The position numbers and the translations under genes were made by a program. Under the pieces are notes generated by a model. That model was given only the letters and a program-made list of their open reading frames with translations, did not search any database and had not been told where the DNA came from. Positions 51,736-64,000 of a stretch of DNA of 64,000 nt are shown here, piece by piece. The stretch's first letter is position 1; each line of letters starts with the position of its first letter. This DNA comes from Phorcus lineatus (taxonomy: Eukaryota; Mollusca; Gastropoda; Trochida; Trochidae), in contig OV121081.1 of NCBI GenBank assembly GCA_921293015.1, positions 59,351,022 through 59,415,021 of the forward strand, in the 5' to 3' direction.

Positions 51736-52910
51736 TGTATCTTCATATATAACTATAATGTAAATGTGTTTTCTTCTTTTCACGAGAAGATTTGATGTTT
51801 CCTTGCAATGAGGTCAATCAAAGGGGCGATAAGTTGGATATTTTAATGCGCTTCACCGGTTATATAGCCTACTTAAATATATTCTAGGACGTATGTTAGG
51901 GTAATAAATTATCATAAAACACTTTCACATTAAAGTTAGAATGCTTTTTTGATTAACTTTTTTAATGCAGACTATAAAGTTATCAGATTTTTAAAAGGTG
52001 GTTTTACCAAATGAATTGTTGATGGGTCAATTGTATTTTTGTCATGGGAGGTCCTATAAAGAGGTTTTAGATATGATTACATCAGTAAGTAATATACTTT
52101 GATAAAAATTCGGCATTAACTGTCCCGATTTGGATTATATAATGGGATCCTTATTTGTTTGGTTTTTTGGTTTTTCGCTGTTTTATCTTATTACAGGTTC
52201 TGTATGAAGAAAACAAGTTTTACATATGACCTCCTTTAACTAGCAAAATGTGCAAAATGAATCCCTGCAAAACATGAAATCTTTGATTTTTGCTCAAGTA
52301 ACACTAATACTAAGGTACACGTTTTACCCGTACTCGTCCACATTGAGACGTCAGTAAATCTGTCTATATGTCGGACATTTGGGCATTACTTACATCGACC
52401 AGTTCGTGTGTTCCCCGTCTAATACAGTTGGTAACAAGTGTATATTTGATATGTAAAATTGCACGTTAAATTCGTATTCACCACATTTTCAGCCAGTCCA
52501 AACACGTCGTAAGACAGATCATAGTCGTTGTGAATTAAACCTATGTCCTATGTAAAATGCACACCCATTTCTATCATTAAGGCGACGAAGAATGGGTGTT
52601 GCAATTTCGAACATCACTACAAATGAATTCATCAAATATGTAAATCTTGAATTTTCATAATTATTTAGGTGAGCGGAAGTACTGATATTATTATCATGCC
52701 TTTATACTTAACAATGGGTTGTAGTGAAAAAAGACAATGTGAATCCTGATGAAGGGGCAAGAATTAGCCTAGAAACGCTGTGAGGAATATTTTGAAAAAT
52801 GTTCATACATAAAATTGTTTTATATTAATAGGTTTATTCAGTAAAAAACTTTTAATATCCTCTTATTGCGAACAATATCCCTCCGATGTTGCTTATTTCA
52901 CTGCAAGCTT
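51736..52910. other. Interior non-coding stretch
   Basis: No ORF of note. At 52746-52776 a CTGATGA ... GAAAC string resembles hammerhead-ribozyme core elements, but the required stems could not be drawn. Confidence 0.4.
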
Positions 52911-52914
52911 ATTA

Positions 52915-54500
52915 CAACGTTAGCTTAGTTACATGGTATTACTCTTTGCGCTCGGCTTTTCTTGGGTAAGAATGTGGTCAGAGGCTTTAACCTGACCAAT
53001 TCACAATTTTCCTCGCGCGTTAGATTTGTTTGAACATTATAATTAAATGCTTAAATACAATGTTGTTGGAAGGTTGAACTTTAAACTTACTAATTCACAA
53101 CGTCCTAGTAATATTTGCTTTGTACTCTGCATAGACGTTTGGTTTTGGCGTTTTAATACAACGTTGAATGAATGTTGGTCTTAAACGTAACCAAATCACA
53201 ACGTCTTTGTAAATAAAATTTCAACGTCGCATAGACGTTAGATTTCGACGTTTAAATACAACATTCAATGAATGTTGGTCTATAACCTAACCGATTCACA
53301 ATGTCTCTGTAACATGTATTTTCAACGTTGCATAGACGTTTGATTTCGACGTTTGAATACAACGATTTTTAAATGTTAGTCTTAAACCTTACCAATTAAC
53401 AACGTCTTTGTAACATGTATTTTCAACGTTGCATAGACGTTTGATTTCGACGTTTAAATACAACATTCAATGAATGTTGGTCTATAACCTAACCAATTAA
53501 CAACATCTTTGTAACATGTATTTTCAACGTTGCATAGACGTTTGATATTGACGTTTAAATACAACATTCAATGAATGTTGGTCTGTAACCTAACCAATTC
53601 ACAACGTCTTTGTAACATGTATTTTCAATGTTGCATAGACGTTTGATATTGACGTTTAAATACAACATTCAATGAATGTTGGTCTATAACCTAACCAATT
53701 CACAACGTCTTTGTAACATGTATTTTCAACGTTGCATAGACGTTTGATATTGACGTTTAAATACAACATTCAATGAATGTTGGTCTATAACCTAACCAAT
53801 TCACAACGTCATTGTAACATGTATTTTCAATGTTGCATAGACGTTTAAAATTGACGTTTAAATACAACATTCAATGAATGTTGGTCTGTAACCTAACCAA
53901 TTCACAACGTCTTTGTAACATGTATTTTCAATGTTGCATAGACGTTTGATATTGACGTTTAAATACAACATTCAATGAACGTTGGTCTGTAACCTAACCA
54001 ATTCACAACGTCTTTGTAACATGTATTTTCAATGTTGCATAGACGTTTGATATTGACGTTTAAATACAACATTCAATGAACGTTGGTCTGTAACCTAACC
54101 AATTCACAACGTCTTTGTAACATGTATTTTCAACGTTGCAAAGACGTTTGATATTGACGTTTAAATACAACATTCAATGAATGTTGGTCTGTAACCTAAC
54201 CAATTCACAACGTCTTTGTAACATGTATTTTCAACGTTGCAAAGACGTTTGATTTTGACGTTTAAATACAACGTTTTTTTGATGTGGGTTTTTAACCTAA
54301 CCAATTCACAATGTTTAGTTGACGTTTTGTTTCAACGTTGCAAAGACGTTAATCTTCAACATTTGAAAACAACGTACAATAAACGTCGTGGAAACATTGC
54401 TTTTTAACTTGACTAATTCACAACGTTCTATTAATGTTATCATATAACGTTGGATGAATGTTAAAGAGACACGTTGTCTTTCCTACGTTGTAGTTACGTA
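52915..54500 (+). repeat. Right subterminal array: 101-bp tandem repeat
   Basis: The unit is about 101 bp and includes GCATAGACGTTTGAT, a GACGTTTAAATACAACATTC segment, GAATGTTGGTCTGTAACC and CACAACGTCTTTGTAAC. Copies start (at the ACGTTTGAT point) at 53135, 53235, 53336, 53437, 53538, 53639, 53740, 53841, 53942, 54043, 54144 and 54245, so twelve units with almost perfect spacing. Diverged relatives extend on both sides toward 52915 and the terminus. Like the left array it is dominated by ACGT and AACGTT, but unit length and sequence differ. Confidence 0.92.
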
Positions 54501-54520
54501 AAAAAAAAACCATTACCAAA

Positions 54521-54565
54521 CCACAACGTTGTCACAACGTTGGCCAACGTTGTCTGTTTGCTGGG
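54521..54565 (-). repeat. Right terminal inverted repeat of the large transposon
   Basis: Its reverse complement reads CCCAGCAAACAGACAACGTT and then GGCCAACGTTGTGACAACGT, TGTGG. It pairs with 32938-32985. Confidence 0.8.
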
Positions 54566-54571
54566 GTAGTA

Positions 54572-57500
54572 CTGTATATTTAGAAACCGCATCACATAAA
54601 AAGTTAAGTTAACTCCCAAATTATATGGAATTCATTCCCTACACGTCAGTACTCCTTGATAAACCTTGTTTGTTATTTTACTCTTTTTTCATTTTTAAAT
54701 ATTATGTATTTATATTAATAAAAGCACATCTTTATACTCATATCCTTAAAATAAGCAGTTCAGGTTTTGTTTTCCTGAACGCCGGGTATAAATGCAAAAT
54801 TCATATACAATTATTTATCTACATATTCAACTCCTAGAGTCCCATTATTTTAACGTGCATAACTATTTCTTGCCCATTTAATATTTTAATGTCACATCAC
54901 TGTCTCAGTAGCACAGTGCTACTGCTACTTCATCTTGGTAGCATTTATTACCTCCCTTTGCTGTTAGTAATCCTGCCGCTTAGAGTTCAAGCCCAGGTTT
55001 TTGCTTAAAACTTTTGCAGATCTTATAACTATAATCCTATCCCATAATGCCTATATCCTGTCACATGATCTTAAAAAAGCACAGGTAGTGTTTGGGATCT
55101 CTGGTTGAGTGTGTTAGCAGCCTCCATATTGGAAAAAAGTCTCATTCCTCTGACTGTAAATTTAACATAGTACACAGAAACACAAATGTGAATTTTGCAT
55201 CACTTTTACTTCACTGTTCTTCTATACTGAACTTCCATTATCAATATTGTTCATGTAAATTGGCATTGCCTCTTGTTAAATATAACTTTCTCCAATGAAA
55301 GTCATAGTAGATAAATAGTGTTGTGAATGCTTCATCAATGCATTGTATCTTGTATCAAAGTTACATATTTTGAATATAAGTAATGAAAGCTATTTTTCTA
55401 TTTCATTCTAGTTTTTCAAATTTCATCCACTCAACGCCTTTAATGTTCAACGAAATACGAATATTGTCAACTGTATTACTTAACCCAACGAATAAATCCC
55501 TGTGGATGCGAGTGATGATCTTGTGTATTTCTTGCGTCTACAAACGGCGTTTAAAGAAGTGTAATTAGTAAATGGAATATAAACACGCGTAAAAACAAAT
55601 CTAAAACCTTTTGCAAACTTTTCATTGACGAAGTTAACTAATTCAAATTAAAAAGACTGCGGTTACGCTGAAATAAGACACTACATCGTGGTCACGAACT
55701 TAGGATTGCAGTTATTCATATTGTGAAATACATAAGCGTTTGCTGTACCTGGCATAGCTTTAAATGCTAGCATGTTTATTATCCTATTGACTAATTGATT
55801 AATTCCAATGGTTGGATTAAAGATTATGAAACTGTCGATTACAACGAGGATTGGTGTACTCAAGCTGTTCAAAGATGTGTTGTCGTTGCTGTTGCATAAT
55901 TACTAATTAGTAAAAGTTCAGAACAGTACTTTACTTTACAGCGAGGAAATTTCATTGGGATGTTCAGCATAGGCAGCAAATGAAAATAAAACTTCTTTTG
56001 TTATCAACTTTTTTTATGATTCACTTTGATATTCTTCTGTCTAAAGCGGTTTTTACATCTCTTACAAGTTTGACCTTTAAAACTTTCCTGAGAATCTATT
56101 ATGTGTTAAGAGAGATCAAAAGGTTTGAAATATCTCCATGTTTTAGAACGACTTCAAAAAATTTCATTCCATGTTAGTTTGTTTGAATTCGATAAGGAAT
56201 TCATTTTAACCTGTATGTTTTTAGCAGAATCAAACGAAGAAAATTGTTAAGAATACAAAATATGAACTTCTGTTGTCTTTAAACTCAGCATTAATGTTTC
56301 TCGAATGCAATTAACCAGCATGAAATTAGACTTGTTACATCCTGTAAAGATTAAATCAAAAGTATGAAATCGAATCAATTAACACTAGTAATTTCATTAA
56401 CTTTTCAAACAATAGTTCCTCATTACGAATTGTCACTGAAAAACATTTTTCAGTTCTCAATTCGTTAACACAAACACAAGTAGATGGTAGATGTACTGTC
56501 ATCCAACCTGCAAATTGTCAGTATCTTACATTAGCTTCGTAAAAATTATTTTATAGAAATAGAATTTTAAAAAGTCTTAGAAGTTTCAGTATACTGGAAA
56601 TGAGTATGATTTTATGTGACGGCTGTGCGTCACACTAATTATTGGATGAGTGAAACCCTTCAGCTATGAGAGACATAAAATTTGATTAGAGCCTTTTTGA
56701 TCAACATCCTTTTCAAGAACAAGGTATTCCTTTCCAAAAAAATCACTATATGTTTCAAATGCCAATCTTGTAATGAAATAAGGATATAAATCACTCATGA
56801 CGTATATTACGGTAATTGTATCTGGTTCAATGTATTGAATGCTCGAAGGTCAAACTTTGACGAAAATATATCCACTTCAACTTTGAAAATTCATTCTGAA
56901 TAGCTATGAAGGATATTAAATAGTTATGAGCTGTAAGAACACATTGCTTATATTTAGTAACTCATTTGAATAAGTAATTGCTTACAAAATTTCAGAAAAG
57001 GAAGCAAACTACATATTTCATTGACACGTTTATTGTTATACAGCATTATATTTCATTATTGTTTTGGTCATTTTTAAAACTTTCGTTTGTGGTAGTATGA
57101 TTTTAATATGCCATTTACAAGGAAACAATTTATTTCAAAAGGAGTTTCTTTGTCTTTGTCAATGAATTGTCTTTGGTACATGTTCCTAATTGACCCGTTG
57201 AATGCTTGGAAGTTACACTTCTTTGAATCATTTCAAAGAAGAGAATGCTTCTTATGCCACCAGTGTTCATGCTGATAGTTTCTCGTAGAAACCTTTAACC
57301 TTTAGCTTGCTGGAATATTTGGAGATATATATTGACAAGTTTTATTACTCGCCAATATTTGAAGATATATATTGACAAGTATTATTACTCGCCCGTGTAA
57401 GATAATGCAGTGTTATATTTATACGGCGATATTCAACTAGTGTAATACCGCTGCACGTATGACGTCACAATATTGTGTGGTTGTGACGCTTTCGCACGTT

Positions 57501-59560
57501 TTATACGTAATCATTAACTCGTTTGATAAAAAAGTATTAAATGGAAGGTCGTTTAGTATCCTCTATTTATCAAGTCATACCAACTATTAATTCCAAGTCA
57601 GATATCTATTCCGCCATGTCTTGACATTTGAAATTAGAGAATAAATATTGAAAATAAGGATCAAATCAATCATTGCTTTAAAGGTTATATTATTTTGACA
57701 TTTCATGTGATAAAAGAGGAAATTGAATAGTTTCATTAACAAGAATTCAATTTTACATTTTCCTTCTGTTTTCACCCATTGATTATTAATTAAAAAATCT
57801 ATGAGGAGTAAAGTTCAGAATGATATTCAAAGTTCACAAAAGAGACCCTTTTATGATTAGGTTGGTAGCATAATTCCATGCCAAATACTTATCTTATGTT
57901 TAGTCTGATAGTGATGAAAAAATAACCTTATGAACGATAAAATAACATCAGATATCTCGTTTGGTTTTGTAATTACAAAAACGACTTGCACAAATCTGAC
58001 CTTTAAGCTCGCGATATGTTACAGAGAGGAACAATTCTTAAAAGTGTACTACCCAAAAAAAAAGAAACTTTTAAGCCATTTTTCAAAGAATTTGATGCTT
58101 AACGTTTAAAGCAAAATTATAATTTTATTTCAATGATAACAAGGTGAGAATTTTTATAGACGATGTTTACTAACACGTTTGCACTGGTTTCGTTGTGTTT
58201 TACTTTTCATTAGTTCACAATGTGGAGTCTAAGCCATAACTTTAAAGGCTATCATTTGCAAAACGTTTGCCTGGTATTCTTCAGGCGATGCAGTCTGCTT
58301 TGCAAATTTCCTTCCCACTCTTCCTGCATTACAATAGTCGGTTACAGAAGTATCTGAGACGTAAAGGGACGTTGATGTTAACGTCAATCGAGTTTATCCA
58401 ATCTAGTTCTATTGGGGTACAGATCTAAGGTGTTGATTTGAGGTTCCAATTGACAAGGTAGTGGACCATGACGCATGTTGCTTATGTAATAGCATAATCA
58501 TGCTGGAACAACCCCCACTGTTGATCAACGATCGGTTGCATGTGCAGTCCGAAGAAGTTGTTGATGAACTGGTTTCCTGCTTAATACCCCCGAACACCAC
58601 TTAATCAGATCGTTTTGTTCTTGATATAACCCTTCATACTATTTCAGCCAAATCTGTCTACCTTACCATTGAAATTGTTGACAAAATGTCCGTTTTTTTC
58701 AGACGGTCAATAGTACAAAGACACGTTATTTTCCATCTCCCCATAGCAGACGAAATTGTGATTCACCACTGAAAAACACTTTACAAATGTTTCTCAGATT
58801 TCAATTCTTGATTTTGCGTTCTTAAAGCAATAACAAACTTGGAAATGGTAAAAGATTCGGCAGATAACTAACCTTCTTAGTCGAATATGCTCTTCACGAG
58901 AACGATTTCGGTAACTTAAGCCTAAAGTAATTCTCAAACGAGATATGTGTTGTGATATTTATGGTTTTGACAAAATGTTCACGCAAGTGATTAATTGTTC
59001 GTATCATATAAGAATTAGGTATAATGTCCTTTTGCCAATGTCTTTGTCCTTAATTTGACATTTGTTTTAACGTTTCATAATATTTCATTAATAACTTTCG
59101 AAAATAATTCTGTAAAATTTAAAGATAAAATTAACATATGAAACTTTAGAATATGACCATTTCGTAATTAATTTCGTAAAATAATTTCGTAATTTATTGT
59201 TAACTGTCACTTATATTTGGTGTCATTGATAATTCGTTACTTGAAACAGTTCGATAGATTCGCCAAATATGGCCGATCGTTGATCTGATATATCGAAAAT
59301 AACTATTTTAAATTAGGGACAATATGAAAAGGAATGTATAACTTCAATATACAATTGATGTACATTTAAAAAATGCAAAACAGTGTGTTGTCAATATGTT
59401 GATAACGAGACAACGACAAACATTTTTATTCAATTTTATAAATATGAAAATTCCTCTCATTGCTTGCTTTGATCAAAAGTTGTGATCATCCAGCCTCATG
59501 TCAATTCACAGCTTATGAATACTATACTATACTCGCATATACTCCATCATTAAAGGCATT
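54572..59560. other. AT-rich non-coding stretch right of the large transposon
   Basis: No recognisable gene. A degenerate B-box-like GAGTTCAAGCCC near 54980 may mark another worn SINE. A 40-bp tandem duplication lies at 57314-57393. Confidence 0.4.
57314..57393 (+). repeat. 40-bp tandem duplication
   Basis: Two adjacent 40-bp copies (AATATTTGGAGATATATATT and AATATTTGAAGATATATATT starts) differing at two positions; a recent local duplication. Confidence 0.9.
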
Positions 59561-62500
59561 AAAAAGGCTCATATAATTTCATTGTGTAAAAGTAGGGGAT
59601 TCAATTACTACGCCTCAAAGGTTTAAGTTATCAGGCTAAAATTACGAAAGTGCTATCAAGTAGGGAAATGACGGTTTAATTCTTTAAATTTTTATGAAAA
59701 GTCATGATTATACATTCTTTACCACGTACCATATATTGAAATAGATTTGATATTACCTTTGAACACATCTTATCGTATTGTCTTGCATAAAAAATATTGA
59801 CACTCGCTTCATTTGAGAGTTAGGGTTTTCAGTGCTTCCAGGCATCTAATAAAATGATTTACTATGGAAGAGTCAGTGAAACATTAAATCCTGAAAAATG
59901 TCTGTTACTGGAAATATAATGAGAAATGAGTTTGAGTAACAAAACCGTACTAACACCGAATCATATTCACTATGGTTACATCAATATCGTGACTTTTTTA
60001 GGTTATAGGGTATCTCAATATGTCATTCGTGATCTTGTTTTCATGTTTTCAATGATTGCTTTAATATTGATGATGTGCTTCCATTTGTAATAATGATCAC
60101 ATGTGCAAACTCGCAAAGATGAAAGCCTACATGTATGTCAGATATATTTTATTTTGTTGTTGTTTCTAATGAACTATCACTTTCTGATATTGATGATGTG
60201 CTTCCCTTTGTAATAATGACCTTCTGTAAAAACTCGCAAAGATGAAAGCCTACATGAACGTCAGAAATATTTTATTTTGTTGCTGTTTCTAATGAATTAT
60301 CACTTTCTAATCATAAGCGGCATTATATAAACATGATATAGGCGAAGTGGTAGATCTGTTTATTTTTCTACTACTCTCGATAACCGCAGACTTAATAGGG
60401 ATATCGATAATTGTTTGTTATGAACATCAACCAGGCCCAAAGACTTGATAAGACACATACACATATTTATGTTTATATGATAGAATTATTATTGAAGAAA
60501 TAAAGACACGCGTATAATTTTCATACATACACGTATACAGATAAAACTTTCGATATCAAAACCATAAGAAATGTAAAGAAATTCAACAACATTGACGTCT
60601 TAACGCTGAACAAACCTAACTTGATGCAAGAGCCCCTATTAAAAACTTTCCATACACCATTTTAGTGTGCTTAGATTTACAATATACCACATTCTGGTGT
60701 ACACATATTATCGTACCATTTTTATGTAGCAAAGAAATATATATATCATAGAACTTTTTACACTTTTAAACATTACTTTTCTTTTACGATTTTGGCATGT
60801 CCCTTTGCACACACTGCAAATTACATCAAACATCAAAGACCAACAAAGATAATCACATTACGGATACTACTTTTCCCTGGCACATTCCAACTAAATTAAC
60901 TTCACATATTAAGTAAAAGTAACTAATACTGCTGAAGCAACTGATATATAGATTCAGAGTGCTGTAAAGACGTCATCAGCATAAGATGATCTTGATCATC
61001 TCCATGGTCTAATATTGCAAGCTATATCCGTCCAAAGGAAATTCTCAAATTCATAAGCCAAAGAAACATTTATGACGGTTAAGTTGATGTTTTAATTTGT
61101 TTTACATATAAATGATTATCGAATGTTTTTACAGAACGCGGAAAGGGTCCTAATTCATTGAAATATAATTGACAAACATGATATTAATACGCTAGTTCTT
61201 TTAACCATTATAATTATCAATGGATTGCAACTCTAGAACGGATGACGTACATTATTGTACATGTATTACCGATTAAGATTAGGCAATATCATGTTCATAA
61301 GAAAACTGTGTAATCACATTACACTGATGAGGACATTTTGCAGCAGGAAATGCGGTAACCGATCATATGTTAGGATTTCTTTAGTGATTCATTATCTTAT
61401 TTAGTAGTAAATGACATATTCATAATATCTCTGACTATAAGAAAGGATATCCCTTTCCAATTGCCTGTAAAGCGACAACATTGCTAATTATTCATCCCTA
61501 AGAGCCCTCCCATTGTTCACATTATAAGATGGATAATACATCTAATAAAACTCCCAATTCTTGTTGCTTAGCAAGTGTTTCCTGTTGACCATGTCGTATG
61601 GACCTGACTGTATAATTATGTGAGTTCATGTGTACCTGACTGTACACTTATGGGAGTTCATGTGACCTTTTAAATTAGCTCATAGTCATACAGGTTGATT
61701 ACAGACCTTTAAAATTAAGTTTTGATTAGTATTGCACGACTAAGTCATATTCTTCTCGGAATCAAAACTAGATGCATGATGTAACTATAGAGTAGAAATT
61801 CAGCAACCTAATCCCAAGTAATTTTTTCAATTCAATTAAGTGGCTACACACATTAAATAAAGAGGTATGGCGTCAAAAATGAAATCATAGATTTGCTGCA
61901 CAAAAGCACTTTTGTTTCATTCTTTTAGATACAACTCTCGTTAAAATGATGTGTCCATCTTTATTTTGCCGAAGCATGCTGCTAGTCGGCGTACCCTAAT
62001 TTATTTCATATTAACGTTCGTACGTGTGAAATTACACATCTTGTAATTAACCAATAAAAACGTTGGTTTGTTCAAATGATGTTTACGAGGATTCATGACA
62101 ACATGGAAAGAGTCAAGAAACAAGGTCGACTCCAAGGCGTTTAATGTTTACACTGGATGCCTCACCCATTCATTCCCGTACTTTGATTAGTTTCAGAGGA
62201 AAACATTTACTCAGAACATCAACATATACACTGCTAATGTTCCTTTAACGTTTTCATTGTATAATTTCAGTCACGTAATTGGTTTTCCGGAGACAGATAT
62301 ATTCACATAACGTTATTGTCCCATTATAAACTTGTAGGACAATAAAGCCATGAGTGCTCGCGCTGCCTGTAAACCATTTCATACACATTTACTGAACATT
62401 TACAGACAAAGGATTGAGGTCACAAACGCGTATCGTGTACTTTACTAATTTCTAGTAGAATTGCACTCGGCACGACATTAGTGTATTAAGCTCTTGTTTT

Positions 62501-63000
62501 TGGTCAGATAAAAGGGCAAGTGCGTGATTAAAACATTCCATGTAAAGCTCTTTTGTATAGTAGGAATCACATTACAAATTTTAATCTAAAGGAAACGCAT
62601 TAATGCCAAATATAAAATTTCATAACATATACACATTGAATCTCTCGTCCGCAGAGAGAAACTTGGCTTTAATGTCTTTTTATTGACAAGTCCATAAATG
62701 AGCCATGAGATATTCGACAATTGCTTCCATACATCATTTCCCCACATGCAGAGAAACAGTTCATCTCGAGAAGCCTGGTTTCAACGACAGCTTTAAAAGT
62801 TAAACTGTAATTTACTGATTTCCTGAACAACAAGATTCCGTGACAATACCTCTCAGGACTCACAAATTATATGCCATAAAAGCAGTGGAGAAGGATGTAA
62901 ATTTTCCCATTTCAGTTTGATGATCACTTTTCTACAGAAGCTTATCGGTGTCACAGTGACAAAACTCTGTAATCGTAGCAGATGCTGAGGTAGGAGTATT
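59560..63000 (+). repeat. Diverged segmental duplication, copy C
   Basis: Colinear with copy B over 59581-61550 and with copy A at 62745-62935. Sequence after 63000 may continue the copy beyond the window. As in the other copies, no ORF is convincing: the best-conserved patch (62745-62935) has stops in all frames of at least one copy. Confidence 0.6.
60064..60309 (+). repeat. 123-bp tandem duplication inside copy C
   Basis: Two adjacent units starting ATATTGATGATGTGCTTCC at 60064 and 60187, sharing CTCGCAAAGATGAAAGCC and TATTTTATTTTGTTG. About 90% alike by eye. Confidence 0.85.
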
Positions 63001-64000
63001 AGTACTCACGTGTCACGTGATCTATTATTTATGTGGGAAAGTCACGGACAGTGTCAACCATCAATTGGTGTTTGCGGGATAATACTCTGCTGAGCCGAAC
63101 TGCGGAGGCCTTTACAGTCCCATTTTCAGTTTCTTTACTTTTGGATAACCCTAACAAAGAAGCCAAGGCACTCTTATTATAAAAACGCATGCTGTTCACG
63201 TGAACAGAGATCGCCATGCATTCAGGCCCTTAGATTCTGTTGTCAAGTTGAACTTATCTTGATGCTAGCTTCTTTTGTGAAATATGCACGTTTAAGTGAT
63301 TTAGTAGTAAGTGATTCTATATTGCCTTCTACATTATACCATTTCTCTAATGATTTAACTCTTTCACCACGGACTTTGTGTTGTTAACACACAGTAAACT
63401 AAAGGGAGGTAACTATTTAATTCGAAACAAAAGGTAAGTATACTTGAATTCAGTTATATATATCAGATCAAACTGCCATTTTGCGATTGATTTTTTTCGC
63501 ACGTTCAACTTTCTTTAACTCAAATATATTCAGTGGAGAAAGATAAAAATATGATGAATTGTATCATATGGTGATAATCTAGTAAAAAATAGTCAGAAAT
63601 GCTATCGCAGTCCTAAAGTACAGTTATGATAATTAGTAACTGTATGAGTCAGAGAGGAGAGAGGAGAGAGACAGAGCAGGGGTTCTTACAGTAAACATAG
63701 AAGGGTCCCTCACGTTCATGCAACGGGACGTTATCGATTGCCCGGGGTCCTGTCCAGGCTCATCGTGGAAAGTTTTTGTTGGTCAAAGATGTAAATGACC
63801 ACGAGTGTAACCCCTTAACTGTCGGATGCGATTAGCATTGATATTGAAGTTTATAAAGTTGGAAGTAAAAATTATTGTTGTGACAAAGTTAGATAACTGT
63901 GAGTGTTTAGTTAATATGGCAATAGTTTATAGAGAAAAATCTCTCATCATGGAAAAGTAAATTATACAAATGAAAGAATAAAATGGGTTAACTTCTAGAA
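63000..64000. other. Non-coding end of window
   Basis: No supported gene. Contains an AAAGGGAGGTAACT motif near 63399 and a short GA-rich tract near 63650. Confidence 0.4.

Larger units (their letters stand above)
32935..54568. mobile_element. Candidate 21.6-kb EnSpm/CACTA-like DNA transposon
   Basis: CCCAGCAAACA at 32938-32948 is mirrored by its reverse complement ending at 54565. The inverted match continues inward with an ACGTTG block, AACGTTGTGA, AACGT and GTGG for about 45-47 bp (2-nt gap), then TTACGTAAC a little further in. Both ends abut GTAC (32931-32934 and 54569-54572), a possible 4-bp target duplication; because GTAC is a palindrome it could instead belong to the ends. Long subterminal tandem arrays follow both ends. 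Between them lie a Tnp2-like transposase, a DUF4806-like gene and a 189-aa ORF, all on the minus strand. Nested inside are a MITE, a LINE fragment, tRNA-derived repeats and an assembly gap. No second pair of ends was seen near the inner edges of either array. Confidence 0.7.

Noticed and set aside
62669-62863. 64-codon minus-strand frame in the patch conserved between copies A and C
   Set aside because: The matching patch in copy A (6225-6405) has stops in the corresponding frame, so conservation does not look protein-coding.

Overview
This window is nuclear DNA from an animal, and I infer a lophotrochozoan, possibly a mollusc. It is AT-rich and gene-poor. It carries GT-AG spliced genes and animal-type mobile elements: Tc1/mariner, pogo, non-LTR retrotransposon, tRNA-derived SINEs and MITEs. 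The phylum is a guess from repeat flavour, for example the AAGGGAGGTAACT-type motif near 63400. No ordinary host gene could be recognised; every convincing coding sequence belongs to, or lies inside, a mobile element.

Left third (1-32.9 kb): mostly non-coding. It contains two diverged copies (about 4.4-11.1 kb and 16.6-20.8 kb) of a segment whose third copy starts near 59.5 kb. They are interrupted by SINEs, Tc1-like transposase remnants, a 171-bp pure CT microsatellite and small MITEs. A 2.6-kb pogo-like transposon (11675-14297) has near-perfect inverted ends and a transposase broken by two frameshifts and two stops. A foldback element (about 29118-29907) is built almost entirely from palindromic CCTAATTAGG-like units.

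Centre (about 32935-54568): the most interesting object is an apparent 21.6-kb DNA transposon. Its ends form an imperfect inverted repeat of about 45-47 bp starting CCCAGCAAACA. Each end is followed by a long subterminal tandem array: 24-bp monomers in a 96-bp higher-order unit on the left, and a 101-bp unit in 12 copies on the right. Between them, on the minus strand, lie a 189-aa ORF with a CPxC motif, an intact 637-aa EnSpm/CACTA-like (Tnp2-type) transposase, and a seven-exon gene for a 338-aa DUF4806-like protein. I assembled that gene from splice sites; its phases agree throughout. All three coding units start just downstream of a splice acceptor, which suggests shared leader exons. By analogy with plant En/Spm (TnpD plus TnpA, alternatively spliced, with TnpA binding subterminal repeats), the DUF4806-like protein is a candidate accessory DNA-binding protein for the arrays. 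That role is inference.

Right part (54.6-64 kb): no recognisable genes; a third copy of the duplicated segment, two small tandem duplications and AT-rich non-coding sequence. There is one 200-bp assembly gap at 46636-46835.
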